A stretch of 64,000 nt of DNA. Source: Tardibacter chloracetimidivorans (GTDB taxonomy: Bacteria > Pseudomonadota > Alphaproteobacteria > Sphingomonadales > Sphingomonadaceae). The stretch is taken from positions 434,001 through 498,000 of the forward strand of contig NZ_CP018221.1 in assembly GCF_001890385.1 (NCBI RefSeq). Direction: 5' to 3'. Position numbers and translations under genes: made by a program. Below, one piece after another: positions 39,632 through 49,926 of this stretch (positions are counted from its first letter, which is position 1; the number at the start of each line of letters is the position of its first letter). Under the pieces are notes generated by a model. It saw nothing but the letters and a program-made list of their open reading frames with translations, was not told where the DNA came from and did not search any database.

Positions 39632-40861
39632 ATGTCGGACAAGGTTGATGTGCTTATCGTCGGCGCGGGCCATGGCGGTGCTCAGGCGGCGGTGGCGCTT
39701 CGTCAGCACAAGTTCGAGGGGTCGATCGCCATCGTCGGCGACGAACCCGAAATCCCTTATGAGCGGCCTCCCCTGTCCAAGGAATATCTGTCGCAGGAAA
39801 AGACCTTCGACCGCATTTTGATCCGCCCGCGCAGCTTCTATGAAGAGCGCGACATCGATCTGGTGCTGAATGCGCGCGTGACCGGGATTGACGCGGTCGC
39901 CCACACCGCGACCCTGGCGGACGGGCGGACGATCTCCTACGGCAAGCTGATCTGGGCGGCCGGCGGCAGCCCGCGCCGGCTCACCTGTAGCGGATCGGCG
40001 TTGCAGCGCGTCCATGCAGTGCGGACCCGCGCCGATGTCGACCGGCTCATGTCGGAGCTTCCGACGATCAACGAGGTCGTTGTCATCGGCGGCGGCTATA
40101 TCGGACTGGAAGCTGCTGCCGTCCTTTCAAAGCTGGGCAAGAAGGTGACGGTGCTGGAAGCGCTGGACCGCGTCCTCGCCCGCGTCGCCGGGGAGACGCT
40201 GTCGCGCTTTTACGAGGCGGAACACCGCGCCCATGGCGTCAACGTGCGTCTCAACGCCCGCATCGACTGCATCGAGGAAAGCAACGGCGAGGCCTCAGGT
40301 GTCCGCATGGAAGACGGCGAGATACTGCCCGCCCAGTGCGTGATCGTCGGCATTGGCATCATCCCTGCGATCGACGTGTTGAAGGATGCGGGCGCGGTCT
40401 GCTCCAACGGCGTGGAGGTGGACGAGTTCTGCCGCACCTCGCTGCCCGACGTGTTCGCCATCGGCGATCTCGCCAATCATGTAAACGGCTTTGCCGACGG
40501 CCAGCGGATCAGGTTGGAATCGGTACAGAACGCCAATGACCAGGCGACCACCGTCGCCAAATACATCACCGGAGCGCCAGCGCCCTACACTGCGATCCCG
40601 TGGTTCTGGTCCAACCAGTACGACCTTCGCCTCCAGACCGTGGGGCTTTCAATCGGATATGACGAAACCATCGTACGGGGCCGGCCGGAAGACCGCTCCT
40701 TCTCGGTCGTCTATCTTCGCGGCGGACAGGTGATCGCGCTCGATTGCGTCAATGCGGTGAAGGACTATGTCCAGGGCCGCGCGCTGGTGATCGCAAAGGC
40801 GCGTCCCGACAAGGCCCGACTGGCGGATGCCGGCGTGCCGTTGAAGGAACTCGCCGCCTGA
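39632..40861 (+). CDS. FAD-dependent ferredoxin/rubredoxin reductase
   Basis: 409 aa. FAD-binding GAGHGG lies at residues 11-16, the typical [11 protein letters not shown] motif near 45, the NAD-binding [12 protein letters not shown] near 152, and ATGD-like [10 protein letters not shown] near 280. The family passes electrons from NAD(P)H to ferredoxin partners of cytochrome P450 or ring-hydroxylating dioxygenases. No ferredoxin or oxygenase gene is adjacent, so the partner is unknown. First chromosomal gene right of the prophage; GGGAGT-like site upstream. Confidence 0.88.
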   Translation: MSDKVDVLIVGAGHGGAQAAVALRQHKFEGSIAIVGDEPEIPYERPPLSKEYLSQEKTFDRILIRPRSFYEERDIDLVLNARVTGIDAVAHTATLADGRTISYGKLIWAAGGSPRRLTCSGSALQRVHAVRTRADVDRLMSELPTINEVVVIGGGYIGLEAAAVLSKLGKKVTVLEALDRVLARVAGETLSRFYEAEHRAHGVNVRLNARIDCIEESNGEASGVRMEDGEILPAQCVIVGIGIIPAIDVLKDAGAVCSNGVEVDEFCRTSLPDVFAIGDLANHVNGFADGQRIRLESVQNANDQATTVAKYITGAPAPYTAIPWFWSNQYDLRLQTVGLSIGYDETIVRGRPEDRSFSVVYLRGGQVIALDCVNAVKDYVQGRALVIAKARPDKARLADAGVPLKELAA

Positions 40862-40936
40862 TCCTTTCTTCCGATCCTGCGACAGCGCAACCTGTGCTAT
40901 CCTCGGTTGTTGATAGGCGGCAGCAAGGAGGCACAA

Positions 40937-41350
40937 ATGGAGCTTTCGGTTTCGCTTGAGGAACTTTGCCGGATTGTCCTCCGGCTCCGCGAATATGAGG
41001 CGCAGGTTCCAGCCGTGGACCCTGACGATGGATCAAATCCCACCGACGACAAGGATGTCTCCGTTCTGGAAGATGAATCGAACGAGTCCGTCGAGCAGGA
41101 GCTGATCGCCGCCATAGGCGATCTGGCCGAGGATGAGGCGGTCGAAATGATTGCGCTTTCGCTGGTCGGCAGGGGCAGCTTCGATGCATCCGAATGGGAC
41201 GAGGCGCTGGAAGCCGCGGCCGAGGAGATCGCGAGCATGGATGGCCACGCAGCCGCCGTCGTCATGGAGCTGCCGATGGGCGCATCCTATATCGAGGCAG
41301 GCCTCGCGGCCTTCGATCTAAGCTGCGACGGGTTCGGGCAGATCAGCTAG
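40937..41350 (+). CDS. DUF3775 domain protein
   Basis: 137 aa from ATG 40937 with AAGGAGG 7 nt upstream; an earlier in-frame ATG lacks that site. The start ELSVSLEELCRIV and the middle FDASEWDEALEAA match DUF3775. The protein is strongly acidic and helical. Function unknown. Confidence 0.75.
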   Translation: MELSVSLEELCRIVLRLREYEAQVPAVDPDDGSNPTDDKDVSVLEDESNESVEQELIAAIGDLAEDEAVEMIALSLVGRGSFDASEWDEALEAAAEEIASMDGHAAAVVMELPMGASYIEAGLAAFDLSCDGFGQIS

Positions 41351-41393
41351 GCTCGGCTGCCAGATGCAGCCCGAGCCCGGCGATGGATGAGTC

Positions 41394-42263
41394 TTAACGG
41401 GTCGGCACGGGTGTATCGCCCGAATAGTCGTAGAAGCCGCGCCCGGTCTTTCTGCCATACCAGCCTGCTTCCACATATTTGATCAGCAGCGGTGCCGGCC
41501 GGTATTTGGAATCGCCCGTGCCGTGCTGAATCACGCGCATCGCCGCCAGCAACGTGTCGAGCCCGACGAAATCCGCCAGCGTCAGCGGCCCCATCGGGTG
41601 ATTGGCGCCAAGCTTCATGCCCGCATCGATGCTCTCGACCGTTCCAATTCCCTCGCCGAGCGCAAATATCGCCTCGTTGATCATAGGGCAGAGGATCCGG
41701 TTGACGATGAATCCGGGAGCATCCTCGGCATCGAGCGCCGTCTTTCCGATGCGCTTCACGAACTCGGCGGCCAGCGCCGCCGTCTTGTCGGAGGTGGCGA
41801 GTCCGCGAATAATCTCGACAAGCGCCATCATCGGAACGGGGTTGAAGAAGTGCAGCCCGACGAAGCGATCCGGACGGTCGGTCTTTGCCCCGAGGCGCGT
41901 TATCGAAATGGACGAGGTGTTGGTCGCGATGACGGTGTCGGCGGACAGTTTCGGCCCAAGATCAGCGAAGATGCGGTTCTTGATCTCCTCATTTTCGGTG
42001 GCGGCTTCGATCACCAGTCCGGCGTCCCTGAACTCGGCGGTGTCGGTGGTCAGCCGCACGCGATCGAGCGTCGCCTTGAAGTCCGCTTCGGAAATCCCGC
42101 CCTTGGCAAGCTGGCGGCCGAGATTTTTCTCGATATTCGCCTTGCCTGCCTCCGCACGCTCAATCGAGACATCGGACAGGATGACGTCATAGCCCGCAGC
42201 GGCCGCCACATGCGCAATGCCGTTGCCCATCAATCCCGCGCCGATCACGCCGACCTTGTTCAT
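41394..42263 (-). CDS. 3-hydroxybutyryl-CoA dehydrogenase
   Basis: 289 aa, full length. NAD-binding [14 protein letters not shown] is at the N-terminus, the catalytic HFFNPVPMM (His) near 142 and the C-terminal domain with [15 protein letters not shown] near 230. It oxidises 3-hydroxybutyryl-CoA to acetoacetyl-CoA in fatty acid or PHB metabolism. Single gene on the minus strand; no operon partner nearby. Confidence 0.93.
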   Translation of the reverse strand: MNKVGVIGAGLMGNGIAHVAAAAGYDVILSDVSIERAEAGKANIEKNLGRQLAKGGISEADFKATLDRVRLTTDTAEFRDAGLVIEAATENEEIKNRIFADLGPKLSADTVIATNTSSISITRLGAKTDRPDRFVGLHFFNPVPMMALVEIIRGLATSDKTAALAAEFVKRIGKTALDAEDAPGFIVNRILCPMINEAIFALGEGIGTVESIDAGMKLGANHPMGPLTLADFVGLDTLLAAMRVIQHGTGDSKYRPAPLLIKYVEAGWYGRKTGRGFYDYSGDTPVPTR

Positions 42264-42356
42264 CGCTTCTTCCCTGCTTTTTCCAATGCGTCACAGGGGC
42301 GGCCCAGAGGCTCGCCTCCGCCGCCACGGATGGACCAATCGCCACGATGTGACAAG

Positions 42357-44300
42357 TCAGTGGAGTGGAATGAGTTCCCCGTCGCCGCTCCAGGAGCCGG
42401 GCGCCGCCCGTTCCTTCCTGCCGATCTGCGCGGGCGCGATCTGCACCACATTGTCCCATTCGGTCCCGCCTTCCAGCAGAAGCTGGGAGGGACGCAGCTC
42501 TTCGGGCGTCGCGAAAAGACCCGCCCGGCGGGTCCATACGCCCAGGTCGCGCCTTGAGGTGAGCATGACGAGCCAGGGCGAAAGCAGCAGGCCGATGACC
42601 ACCGGCAGCAGCCACAACAGCATGGAAGGCACTGCAACGCAGGCCGCTGCCAGAACCAGCCCCGTGACCATGTGAGGGCGATAGCAGTCAAGCGCCTCAC
42701 GGGCGGAGATCGCGGCCACGTCGCGGCGCTGCGCCGCCCAGCCGCTGGGCTTGCCGCTGAGAAGGCCGATCAAAATCCCGATCTGGGTGACCATCATCGC
42801 AGGCGCCATGAGCGCGGCCAGCGGAATATCGGTGAGGACGCTCATCGCCAGCTTTCGCGATCCGCCGAATTCCGCCCGACGGTCCCTGTCGATCAGCGTC
42901 CAGGCGAGCGACATCAGCTTCGGTCCAAACAGCAGCGCGGTGGTGAGCAGGAACAGCCAGCCCGACATTGCGCCAAGCGCTGCGCTTATTTCTCCGCCCC
43001 CCGCAAGACCTGCCTGAACCAGACTGACGCCGATCAGCAACGCCCAGAGCGGCGAAGTGAGATAGGCGAATGCTCCCATCAGCAGGTGCAGCCGGCTGAC
43101 CCAATGCATCCGGCGGCTCGCCAGCAGCTTCAGATGCTGGAGATTGCCCTGGCACCAGCGGCGGTCGCGAATGGCGAAATCGATCAGCGTCGGCGGATAT
43201 TCCTCGTAACTGCCCTCGTCGAGCGTCACCATATGAACGCCCCATCCGCGCCGCCGCAGTAGCGCCGCCTCCACCATGTCATGGCTCATGATCGCGCCGC
43301 CGAAGGGCGCAGGGCCCTTCAACGGCGGCAGACCGCAGCTTTCGGCGAAGGCGCGAACGCGGATGATCGCATTATGACCCCAGAAGCTGCCCTCCGCGCC
43401 AGACCACCAGAGCAGGCCCGCCGTCGCGACGGGGCCGTAAAGCCGCGCGGCGAACTGCTGCCACCGGCCGAACAGGGTCGAGCAGCCAGCAACCACCGGC
43501 ACCGTCTGGATGAGGCCGACCTTGGGATGGCTTTCCATCGCATGAGCCAGTCGCAGCATCGCGCGGCCGCTCATCAGGCTGTCGGCGTCCAGCACGATCA
43601 TATAGGCATAGGCCCCGCCGAACCGGCGCACCCATTCGGCGATATTACCAGGCTTGCGTTCGATATTCTCCGCGCGGCGGCGGTAGTAGAGCCGCACCGG
43701 GCAGTGTTCGCGTAGGCGCTCGAACGCCAATCGTTCTGCGTCGTGGATTTCCGGATCGGTGCTGTCGCTCAGGATGAATATGTCGAAAGCGCCCGCCATG
43801 GTCACCGACTGCAATGAATCGGCCATCACGCGGACCCGGCGGAAAACGGCGTCGACATCCTCATTATAGACGGGAACAAGAATGGCCGTTCGCGACATCG
43901 GACGACTGGGGGATTCGGACAGCAGGGCTGCGCCGGGGCGGCGCGACATCAGCACACAGAAGCCGGCCAGCGCGCTGCCGAAGGAAAAAGCGATCCAGGC
44001 GAACAAAGGCAGGAACAGCGCCAGGATTGCGCCTTCGATCACATCGACGCCATCCGGGATGCTGACGCGGAGCAGTTCCCCGAAGGAAACGCAGGTCAGC
44101 GCCAGAACTGTGGTGAAGAGAAGCAGTCGCCGGTCGGTGATGTTGAGCGGCGCGGTCGGGGGGACGGTGAAACGACCGGGGCATTCGCCGAACGCCTGAA
44201 GAGGCATCGCCAGCGGCTTTTCGGCCGGAAGGTCGGCGGGCAGCCTGTGGAACAGGCTGGCCCAACGGTCGGCCTCAAGGGAGGAAATGACTGGTTTCAT
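42357..44300 (-). CDS. opgH: Glucans biosynthesis glucosyltransferase
   Basis: 647 aa from ATG 44300, which overlaps the opgG stop (ATGA). Membrane segments are near 60-125; the cytoplasmic GT2 domain follows with LVPVYNED, the catalytic LDADSLMSG near 243 and RRWCQGN near 380. More membrane segments lie at about 410-600. It makes the beta-glucan backbone of osmoregulated periplasmic glucans and exports it, with opgG acting in the periplasm. The two form one operon. Confidence 0.93.
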   Translation of the reverse strand: MKPVISSLEADRWASLFHRLPADLPAEKPLAMPLQAFGECPGRFTVPPTAPLNITDRRLLLFTTVLALTCVSFGELLRVSIPDGVDVIEGAILALFLPLFAWIAFSFGSALAGFCVLMSRRPGAALLSESPSRPMSRTAILVPVYNEDVDAVFRRVRVMADSLQSVTMAGAFDIFILSDSTDPEIHDAERLAFERLREHCPVRLYYRRRAENIERKPGNIAEWVRRFGGAYAYMIVLDADSLMSGRAMLRLAHAMESHPKVGLIQTVPVVAGCSTLFGRWQQFAARLYGPVATAGLLWWSGAEGSFWGHNAIIRVRAFAESCGLPPLKGPAPFGGAIMSHDMVEAALLRRRGWGVHMVTLDEGSYEEYPPTLIDFAIRDRRWCQGNLQHLKLLASRRMHWVSRLHLLMGAFAYLTSPLWALLIGVSLVQAGLAGGGEISAALGAMSGWLFLLTTALLFGPKLMSLAWTLIDRDRRAEFGGSRKLAMSVLTDIPLAALMAPAMMVTQIGILIGLLSGKPSGWAAQRRDVAAISAREALDCYRPHMVTGLVLAAACVAVPSMLLWLLPVVIGLLLSPWLVMLTSRRDLGVWTRRAGLFATPEELRPSQLLLEGGTEWDNVVQIAPAQIGRKERAAPGSWSGDGELIPLH

Positions 44301-45853
44301 ACGCTGTAACGGTTCACCCAAATCTCGCCGATGGGGCTGCCATCGCGGCGTAGCTCCAAGCGGAGATCAACAGTTCCCGCCGGTGGCGGCGTAAGGTCAA
44401 AGCTCACTCTCACGCGATCGGACTCCCCCGGCGCGGCCGGATAAGGGTCAAGTCGAACGGGCGATAAAGACCCCAAGCTTGCGCTTAGATGAACACTCAG
44501 ACGATCCAGCCCTTCTCGCAGGCCCAGTCCTTCATAATCCACGGCGAAATGTCTGCGGCCGTCGACGCGCGTGCCGATCCGCGTCTCGCCCACCCGTGTC
44601 GCGACAACGCGTGCGGCAGGCGTCGGCGTGGGGCTGCCATCGCCCCAATGCAGCCGATAGGCGAGGTCCACCGGGCGGCCTGCCCGCCACGCCGCCTTCG
44701 GCCGCCAGAAGGCCGCGATGTTATCGGCGGTTTCGTCGTCGGTCGGAATCTCGAGCAATTGGACGCTGCCCGCGCCCCAGCGGCCCACCGGCTCCACCCA
44801 CAGGCTGGGACGGCGTTCGTACCGCGCTTCGAGATCATTATAGGCTTCAAGCGCCCTGCTCCGCTGCATCAGGCCGAAGCCCTTCGGATCATGGTCCTGA
44901 AAGGCGCTGATCTGCACGGTGGAGGGGTTGGACAGCGGACGCCAGAGGTGTTCGCCCGCGCCCGTCCACATCTTCAGCCCGTCCGAATCATGGACGGCCC
45001 CGCGAAAATCGTCGAAGCGCCGCCGCCCTGCCGGACCGAGGAAGAACATGCTGCTCATCGGCGCAACGCCCGGCGTCTGGACGGTTGTGCGGGGAAAGAG
45101 CCTAGACCGGACATCGATCACCGTCGTTTCGCCGGGGTCGATCGTCATGTGATAGGCGCCGGTCACGCTCTGGCTGTCGAGCAGCGCATGGACCTGAACG
45201 GCCTCCGCACCCGGCTTGGGCTTTTCGAGCCAGAAGGTCCGGAAGAGCGGAAACTCCTCCTGCGGTCCGCCGGTGCCGATCGAAAGGCCGCGCGCGGAAA
45301 TCCCGTACAGATTGCCCCGCCCCAGGCTGCGGAAATAGCTCGCGCCCTGAAACACCGCGATCTCGTCGAACACGTCGGGATTGTTAATGGGCGACAGCAG
45401 CCGCACCCCCGAAAAGCCGAGCGAGGGGTCTTCCACCGGCGACACGTCATCGGGAAAGCTGAACAGCCTGGGGGAATAGGGAACGGCTCTCGCCTTCCCC
45501 CCTTCCACCTCAAAAACCTCGACATGGTCGCGCGCTAGCCAGCCGCGCATCAGCAGATCGCCGATGAACCGGCCGTTCTCTCCCGCCCAGAAAGCCTTGC
45601 TGCGATCAAAGCGGATGCTGCGATACTGGTCGTAATCCAGATTCGCGATTGCAGGCGGCAAGGAACGATCGGGCGGATTGAAGGGCTTGCGCGCCAGCCT
45701 TCTGGCGATCGCTTCGACCGTGCCTGGCCCGAAGGGCGCGGACTGGCCTGCGGCGGGCGCGGCGCGCAACAACGCCTGCCCTGCAACGCCCAGCGAAGCC
45801 ATTCCAAGCATCAGTTCCCGTCTGCCCAGACGGCTGTCCTTCAGTAACGTCAC
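44297..45853 (-). CDS. opgG: Periplasmic glucan biosynthesis protein OpgG
   Basis: 518 aa. N-terminal twin-arginine-like signal (GRRELMLGMASLGVAGQALL) predicts Tat export. The mature part carries the MdoG pattern (LDYDQYRSIRFD, FQGASYFRSLG, GEHLWRPLSNP). It acts on periplasmic glucans after OpgH. First gene of the opgG-opgH pair. Confidence 0.93.
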   Translation of the reverse strand: MTLLKDSRLGRRELMLGMASLGVAGQALLRAAPAAGQSAPFGPGTVEAIARRLARKPFNPPDRSLPPAIANLDYDQYRSIRFDRSKAFWAGENGRFIGDLLMRGWLARDHVEVFEVEGGKARAVPYSPRLFSFPDDVSPVEDPSLGFSGVRLLSPINNPDVFDEIAVFQGASYFRSLGRGNLYGISARGLSIGTGGPQEEFPLFRTFWLEKPKPGAEAVQVHALLDSQSVTGAYHMTIDPGETTVIDVRSRLFPRTTVQTPGVAPMSSMFFLGPAGRRRFDDFRGAVHDSDGLKMWTGAGEHLWRPLSNPSTVQISAFQDHDPKGFGLMQRSRALEAYNDLEARYERRPSLWVEPVGRWGAGSVQLLEIPTDDETADNIAAFWRPKAAWRAGRPVDLAYRLHWGDGSPTPTPAARVVATRVGETRIGTRVDGRRHFAVDYEGLGLREGLDRLSVHLSASLGSLSPVRLDPYPAAPGESDRVRVSFDLTPPPAGTVDLRLELRRDGSPIGEIWVNRYSV

Positions 45854-45948
45854 GATTAACCAATAGCCGTTAAAGCGCCGTCATGAAATCGCCACTTCGC
45901 GGCCGCAGCATGACTCGTCCCGCACGGAAGTCGTTCTATCGCATCACT

Positions 45949-46491
45949 TTACTTGGACGGCGCGATGACCCCGCAGGCGATTCGGGCGCCGCTGTCGCCG
46001 GAGGGGTTGGTCTTGTAGTCGTCCGGTCCGGCGTGCAGGACCGCCGCCGCCCCATCGGCATCGAGCAGCGCATTCTCGCCCTTGGTGAGCGTGGCGGCCG
46101 AAATCTTCTGCTCCAGCGAACCAGAACCCGACGCCGCCACTTCGATGTTCGGCAGGTCGCCCATGTGCTTGCCCTGCGGGTTATCCTTGCCATGCTCCTT
46201 GCCCGTGGGGTTCCAGTGGCCTTCCGCGCTGGTGAAGCCCGGAGCCTCGCACTTGCCGACGGTGTGGAGATGGAAAGCGTAGTTGCCCGGCTTCAACCCG
46301 GTGACGGTGGTCTTCACGAGAAGCCCGTCGTCCTCCTTCTTGATCGAGACCTGGCCGATCGATTTGCCGTCAGCATCCATCAACGTCGTCCCGGCGCTCT
46401 TTCCGGCTCCGCCCGCATTGGCCGCGGCTGCGCCAAGCGCTCCGGCTGCCACCAGGCTCAGAACCAGTCCCGTCTTCCTGAATGCCATCAC
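45949..46491 (-). CDS. sodC: Cu/Zn superoxide dismutase
   Basis: 180 aa with a signal peptide (FRKTGLVLSLVAAGALGAAAANA). Copper ligands are His74 and His76 (FHLHTVGKC), His92 and a later His; zinc ligands include His109 and Asp112. Cys81 and the late Cys (IACGVIAPS) make the disulphide. Acts in the periplasm to convert superoxide to hydrogen peroxide. The ATG at 46488 is equally plausible. Confidence 0.93.
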   Translation of the reverse strand: MMAFRKTGLVLSLVAAGALGAAAANAGGAGKSAGTTLMDADGKSIGQVSIKKEDDGLLVKTTVTGLKPGNYAFHLHTVGKCEAPGFTSAEGHWNPTGKEHGKDNPQGKHMGDLPNIEVAASGSGSLEQKISAATLTKGENALLDADGAAAVLHAGPDDYKTNPSGDSGARIACGVIAPSK

Positions 46492-46642
46492 AACTCTCCA
46501 TCGTTCATCGGGTGCGTCCAGGGCTTAACGGAAAAGCCGCCGGTAAGTTGCGGCCAGCCTTAGCCGCTCGGCACAATTGCGTGCAACGGTGGAACGTCTC
46601 CGCAGCCCGGACATTGATCCGGTCATGGAAGGAGCCTGAAAG

Positions 46643-47158
46643 ATGGAGACGTTCTCGACCGATCAATGGATCATTCTGCTGCTGGTCCTGCTGCTTGGCT
46701 GGCTGCTGGGGTTGCTGACCCGTTCAGGCGCGAAATGGCGGCACGCCTATCATGACGAGGAAGGGCGGCGAAAAGCGGCCGAGGCGCGCGCGGCCGAGGC
46801 CGAGGCCAGGCTTCACGAGATAGAGAAACGGCGGCCGCCCGCGGCCCCTGCCCGCCCGGCCAAGACAGCCACCGGCAGAAAAGCTGCCTCGGCAAGCGCC
46901 ATCGCCAATGGCGGCACGGAGGGGCGAGACGATCTGTCGCTGATACGCGGCGTCGGCGCGTCCGGCGAGGCGCGGCTGCATGAAGTCGGCATTTTCAGCT
47001 ATCACCAGATCGCCGAACTAAGCGCTCGAGACGAGGCCGATCTGGAATCGCGGCTGGGTGCGCCCGCCGGCACGATCGAACGGGAGGAGTGGCGCGAACA
47101 GGCGCGGATGCTGGCTCACGGCGACCATGAGGACCACCGGAGCCGGTTTCACCCGTGA
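46643..47158 (+). CDS. Membrane protein with helix-hairpin-helix-like domain
   Basis: 171 aa with AAGGAGC 6-8 nt upstream. Residues about 8-27 are a membrane segment (WIILLLVLLLGWLLGLLTRS), then an Ala/Glu/Arg-rich coil (residues 40-65). A Lys/Ala linker follows. The C-terminal ~70 residues (DDLSLIRGVGASGEARLHEVG) look like the HhH-type fold seen in DUF4332 proteins. Function unknown. Confidence 0.7.
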   Translation: METFSTDQWIILLLVLLLGWLLGLLTRSGAKWRHAYHDEEGRRKAAEARAAEAEARLHEIEKRRPPAAPARPAKTATGRKAASASAIANGGTEGRDDLSLIRGVGASGEARLHEVGIFSYHQIAELSARDEADLESRLGAPAGTIEREEWREQARMLAHGDHEDHRSRFHP

Positions 47159-47168
47159 GACGTCCCTT

Positions 47169-49832
47169 CTAACTCCGCTTCAGCGCCGCCTGAGCGGCGG
47201 CAAGCCGTGCGATCGGCACCCGATAGGGCGAGCATGACACATAATCCAGCCCCGTCGCCTGGCAGAAGGCGATGGAGGCCGGATCCCCGCCATGTTCCCC
47301 GCAGATGCCGAGCTTCAGGTCGGCGCGCGTCTTGCGGCCACGCTCCTTGGCGATCGAGATAAGCTCGCCCACACCTTCGACATCCAGGCTGACGAACGGG
47401 TCCTTGGGATAGATGCCCTGTTCGACATAGGACGTCAGGAACCGGCTTGCGTCATCGCGCGAGACGCCAAGCGCGGTCTGGGTCAGGTCGTTGGTGCCGA
47501 AGCTGAAGAACGCGCCCACTTCTGCGATCTCGCCCGCCATCAGCGCGGCGCGCGGAAGCTCGATCATCGTACCGACGAGATAATCGACCCGCCGTCCCTT
47601 TTCGGCAAAAACCGCTTCCGCCGTCCGGTCGATCACCGCCTTCATCAGTTCAAGCTCGCGCCTTGTCGCGACCAGCGGCACCATCACTTCCGGCAGCGGC
47701 GCGGCCCCGGATTTTTCGGCCACGTCCACGGCGGCCTCGAAGATCGCCCGCGCCTGCATCTCGTAGATTTCAGGATAGGTCACGCCCAGGCGGCAGCCGC
47801 GATGGCCCAGCATCGGATTGACCTCGTGAAGCTCGGCGGCACGACGTTTCAGCACGTCGACGGCGACCCCCGCTGCCGCGGCCACTTCGGCGAACTCCTC
47901 CTCCTCATGCGGGAGGAACTCGTGCAGCGGCGGATCGAGCAAGCGGATCGTGACCGGCAGGCCCGCCATGATGTCGAACAGTTCGGTGAAATCCTTGCGC
48001 TGTTCGGGCAACAGCCGGTCCAGCGCCGCGCGGCGTCCGGCTTCGTCTTCCGCCAAAATCATCTGGCGAACGGCGGTGATCCGGTTCGCATCGAAGAACA
48101 TGTGTTCCGTGCGGCAAAGGCCGATCCCTTCGGCCCCGAAATCGCGCGCGGTTCTCGCATCCAGCGGCGTCTCCGCATTGGCGCGCACCTTGAGGCGGCG
48201 GACCTTGTCGGCCCAGACCATCAGCGTTCCGAAATCGCCCGCCAGTTCGGGCTGCACCGTCGGCACCCGCCCCATCATCACTTCGCCGCTCGCGCCGTCG
48301 ATGGTGATGACGTCGCCTTCCCTCACCTCGCGGCCGGCCACGCGCATCACGCCCGCCTTGCCGTCGATCGCAAGGCTTCCAGCGCCCGAAACGCACGGCC
48401 GCCCCATGCCGCGCGCTACCACGGCGGCGTGTGACGTCATGCCGCCACGGGCCGTCAGAATGCCGCGCGCCGCGTGCATGCCGTGAATGTCCTCGGGCGA
48501 AGTCTCGACGCGCACCAGGATGACGTCCTCGCCCGCAGCCGCCCGCTTTTCGGCATGATCGGCATCGAAGACCACCACGCCCGAGGCAGCGCCCGGCGAG
48601 GCGGGCAGACCCTTGGCGATCACGTCGCGCTGCGCCGCCGGGTCCAGCGTCGGGTGCAGAAGCTGGTCGAGCGCCGCCGGGTCGACGCGCGCAATCGCCT
48701 CCTCCTCAGTGATCAGCCCCTCGTTCGCCATGTCGATCGCGATCTTGAGCGCGGCCTTGGCGGTGCGCTTGCCGCTCCGGGTCTGGAGCATCCAGAGCTT
48801 GCCCTGCTGCACCGTGAACTCGATGTCCTGCATGTCGCGATAATGCGTTTCCAGCAGATCGAACACGCGGGCAAGCTCGGCATAGACGTCCGGCATCGCC
48901 TCTTCCATCGACAGCGGCTTGGCGCCCGCGGCTTCCCGCGCCGCCTTCGTCAGATATTGCGGCGTGCGGATGCCCGCGACGACATCCTCGCCCTGCGCGT
49001 TGATGAGGAACTCGCCATAATAGGCGCGGTCGCCCTTCGACGGATCGCGGGTGAAGGCGACGCCGGTGGCGGACGTATCACCCATATTGCCGAACACCAT
49101 CGCCTGCACGTTGACCGCCGTGCCCCAGGCGTCGGAAATGTCGTTGATGCGGCGATAGACCTTCGCGCGCTCCGACTGCCACGAGCCGAACACAGCGCCG
49201 ACAGCGCCCCAAAGCTGGTCGTTCACATCCTGCGGGAACGGGTGGCCGAGCGCCTCCTCCACCTTTTTCTTGTAGACGCCGACCAGCGCCTGCCAGTCTT
49301 CGGCCGCAAGCTCGGTGTCGAGCAGCAGGCCCTTGTCTTCCTTGCGGATTTCAAGCGCTTCCTCGAACAGATAGTGGTCGACGCCAAGCACCACGTCCGA
49401 ATACATCTGGATGAAACGGCGATAGCTGTCCCAGGCGAAACGGGCATCGCCCGACGCCGCCGCAAGCCCCTCGACCGTCTGGTCGTTGAGGCCCAGGTTC
49501 AGCACCGTGTCCATCATGCCGGGCATGGATACGCGCGCGCCGGAGCGCACCGACACCAGAAGCGGGTCGGAAGCGTCGCCGAACTTCTTGCCGGTCACGC
49601 CCTCGATATGCGCAATACCGGCGGCCACCTGCTGCCGCAGTTCATCGGGAAAGCGCTCGCCTTCCTCATAATAGCGGATGCACATTTCGGTGGAGATGGT
49701 GAGGCCCGGCGGCACCGGAAGGCCGATGCTCGCCATTTCAGCCAGGTTCGCGCCCTTGCCGCCAAGCAGGTTCTTGTCGCCCGCCTTGCCTTCCGAAACA
49801 CCGCCGCCGAAGCGGTAGACGTATTGCGTCAT
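47169..49832 (-). CDS. ppdK: Pyruvate, phosphate dikinase
   Basis: 887 aa, standard length. N-terminal ATP-grasp (GGKGANLAEMASIGLPVPPG), the phospho-His domain near 468 (GGMTSHAAVVARGMG) and the C-terminal PEP-binding TIM barrel (MLGHRGCRLG, FGTNDLTQTALG). It interconverts pyruvate and PEP, using ATP and phosphate. It is next to glyS, as in other sphingomonads, on the same strand but likely with its own promoter. Confidence 0.97.
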   Translation of the reverse strand: MTQYVYRFGGGVSEGKAGDKNLLGGKGANLAEMASIGLPVPPGLTISTEMCIRYYEEGERFPDELRQQVAAGIAHIEGVTGKKFGDASDPLLVSVRSGARVSMPGMMDTVLNLGLNDQTVEGLAAASGDARFAWDSYRRFIQMYSDVVLGVDHYLFEEALEIRKEDKGLLLDTELAAEDWQALVGVYKKKVEEALGHPFPQDVNDQLWGAVGAVFGSWQSERAKVYRRINDISDAWGTAVNVQAMVFGNMGDTSATGVAFTRDPSKGDRAYYGEFLINAQGEDVVAGIRTPQYLTKAAREAAGAKPLSMEEAMPDVYAELARVFDLLETHYRDMQDIEFTVQQGKLWMLQTRSGKRTAKAALKIAIDMANEGLITEEEAIARVDPAALDQLLHPTLDPAAQRDVIAKGLPASPGAASGVVVFDADHAEKRAAAGEDVILVRVETSPEDIHGMHAARGILTARGGMTSHAAVVARGMGRPCVSGAGSLAIDGKAGVMRVAGREVREGDVITIDGASGEVMMGRVPTVQPELAGDFGTLMVWADKVRRLKVRANAETPLDARTARDFGAEGIGLCRTEHMFFDANRITAVRQMILAEDEAGRRAALDRLLPEQRKDFTELFDIMAGLPVTIRLLDPPLHEFLPHEEEEFAEVAAAAGVAVDVLKRRAAELHEVNPMLGHRGCRLGVTYPEIYEMQARAIFEAAVDVAEKSGAAPLPEVMVPLVATRRELELMKAVIDRTAEAVFAEKGRRVDYLVGTMIELPRAALMAGEIAEVGAFFSFGTNDLTQTALGVSRDDASRFLTSYVEQGIYPKDPFVSLDVEGVGELISIAKERGRKTRADLKLGICGEHGGDPASIAFCQATGLDYVSCSPYRVPIARLAAAQAALKRS

Positions 49833-49926
49833 TTCACCATCCCTGTTCGCTCAAGCGCGTATCATCGATCCATATCGTCATGCTGAAACAGGTTCAGGGT
49901 GACGGTTTCAGGTCAATTGCCATTAG

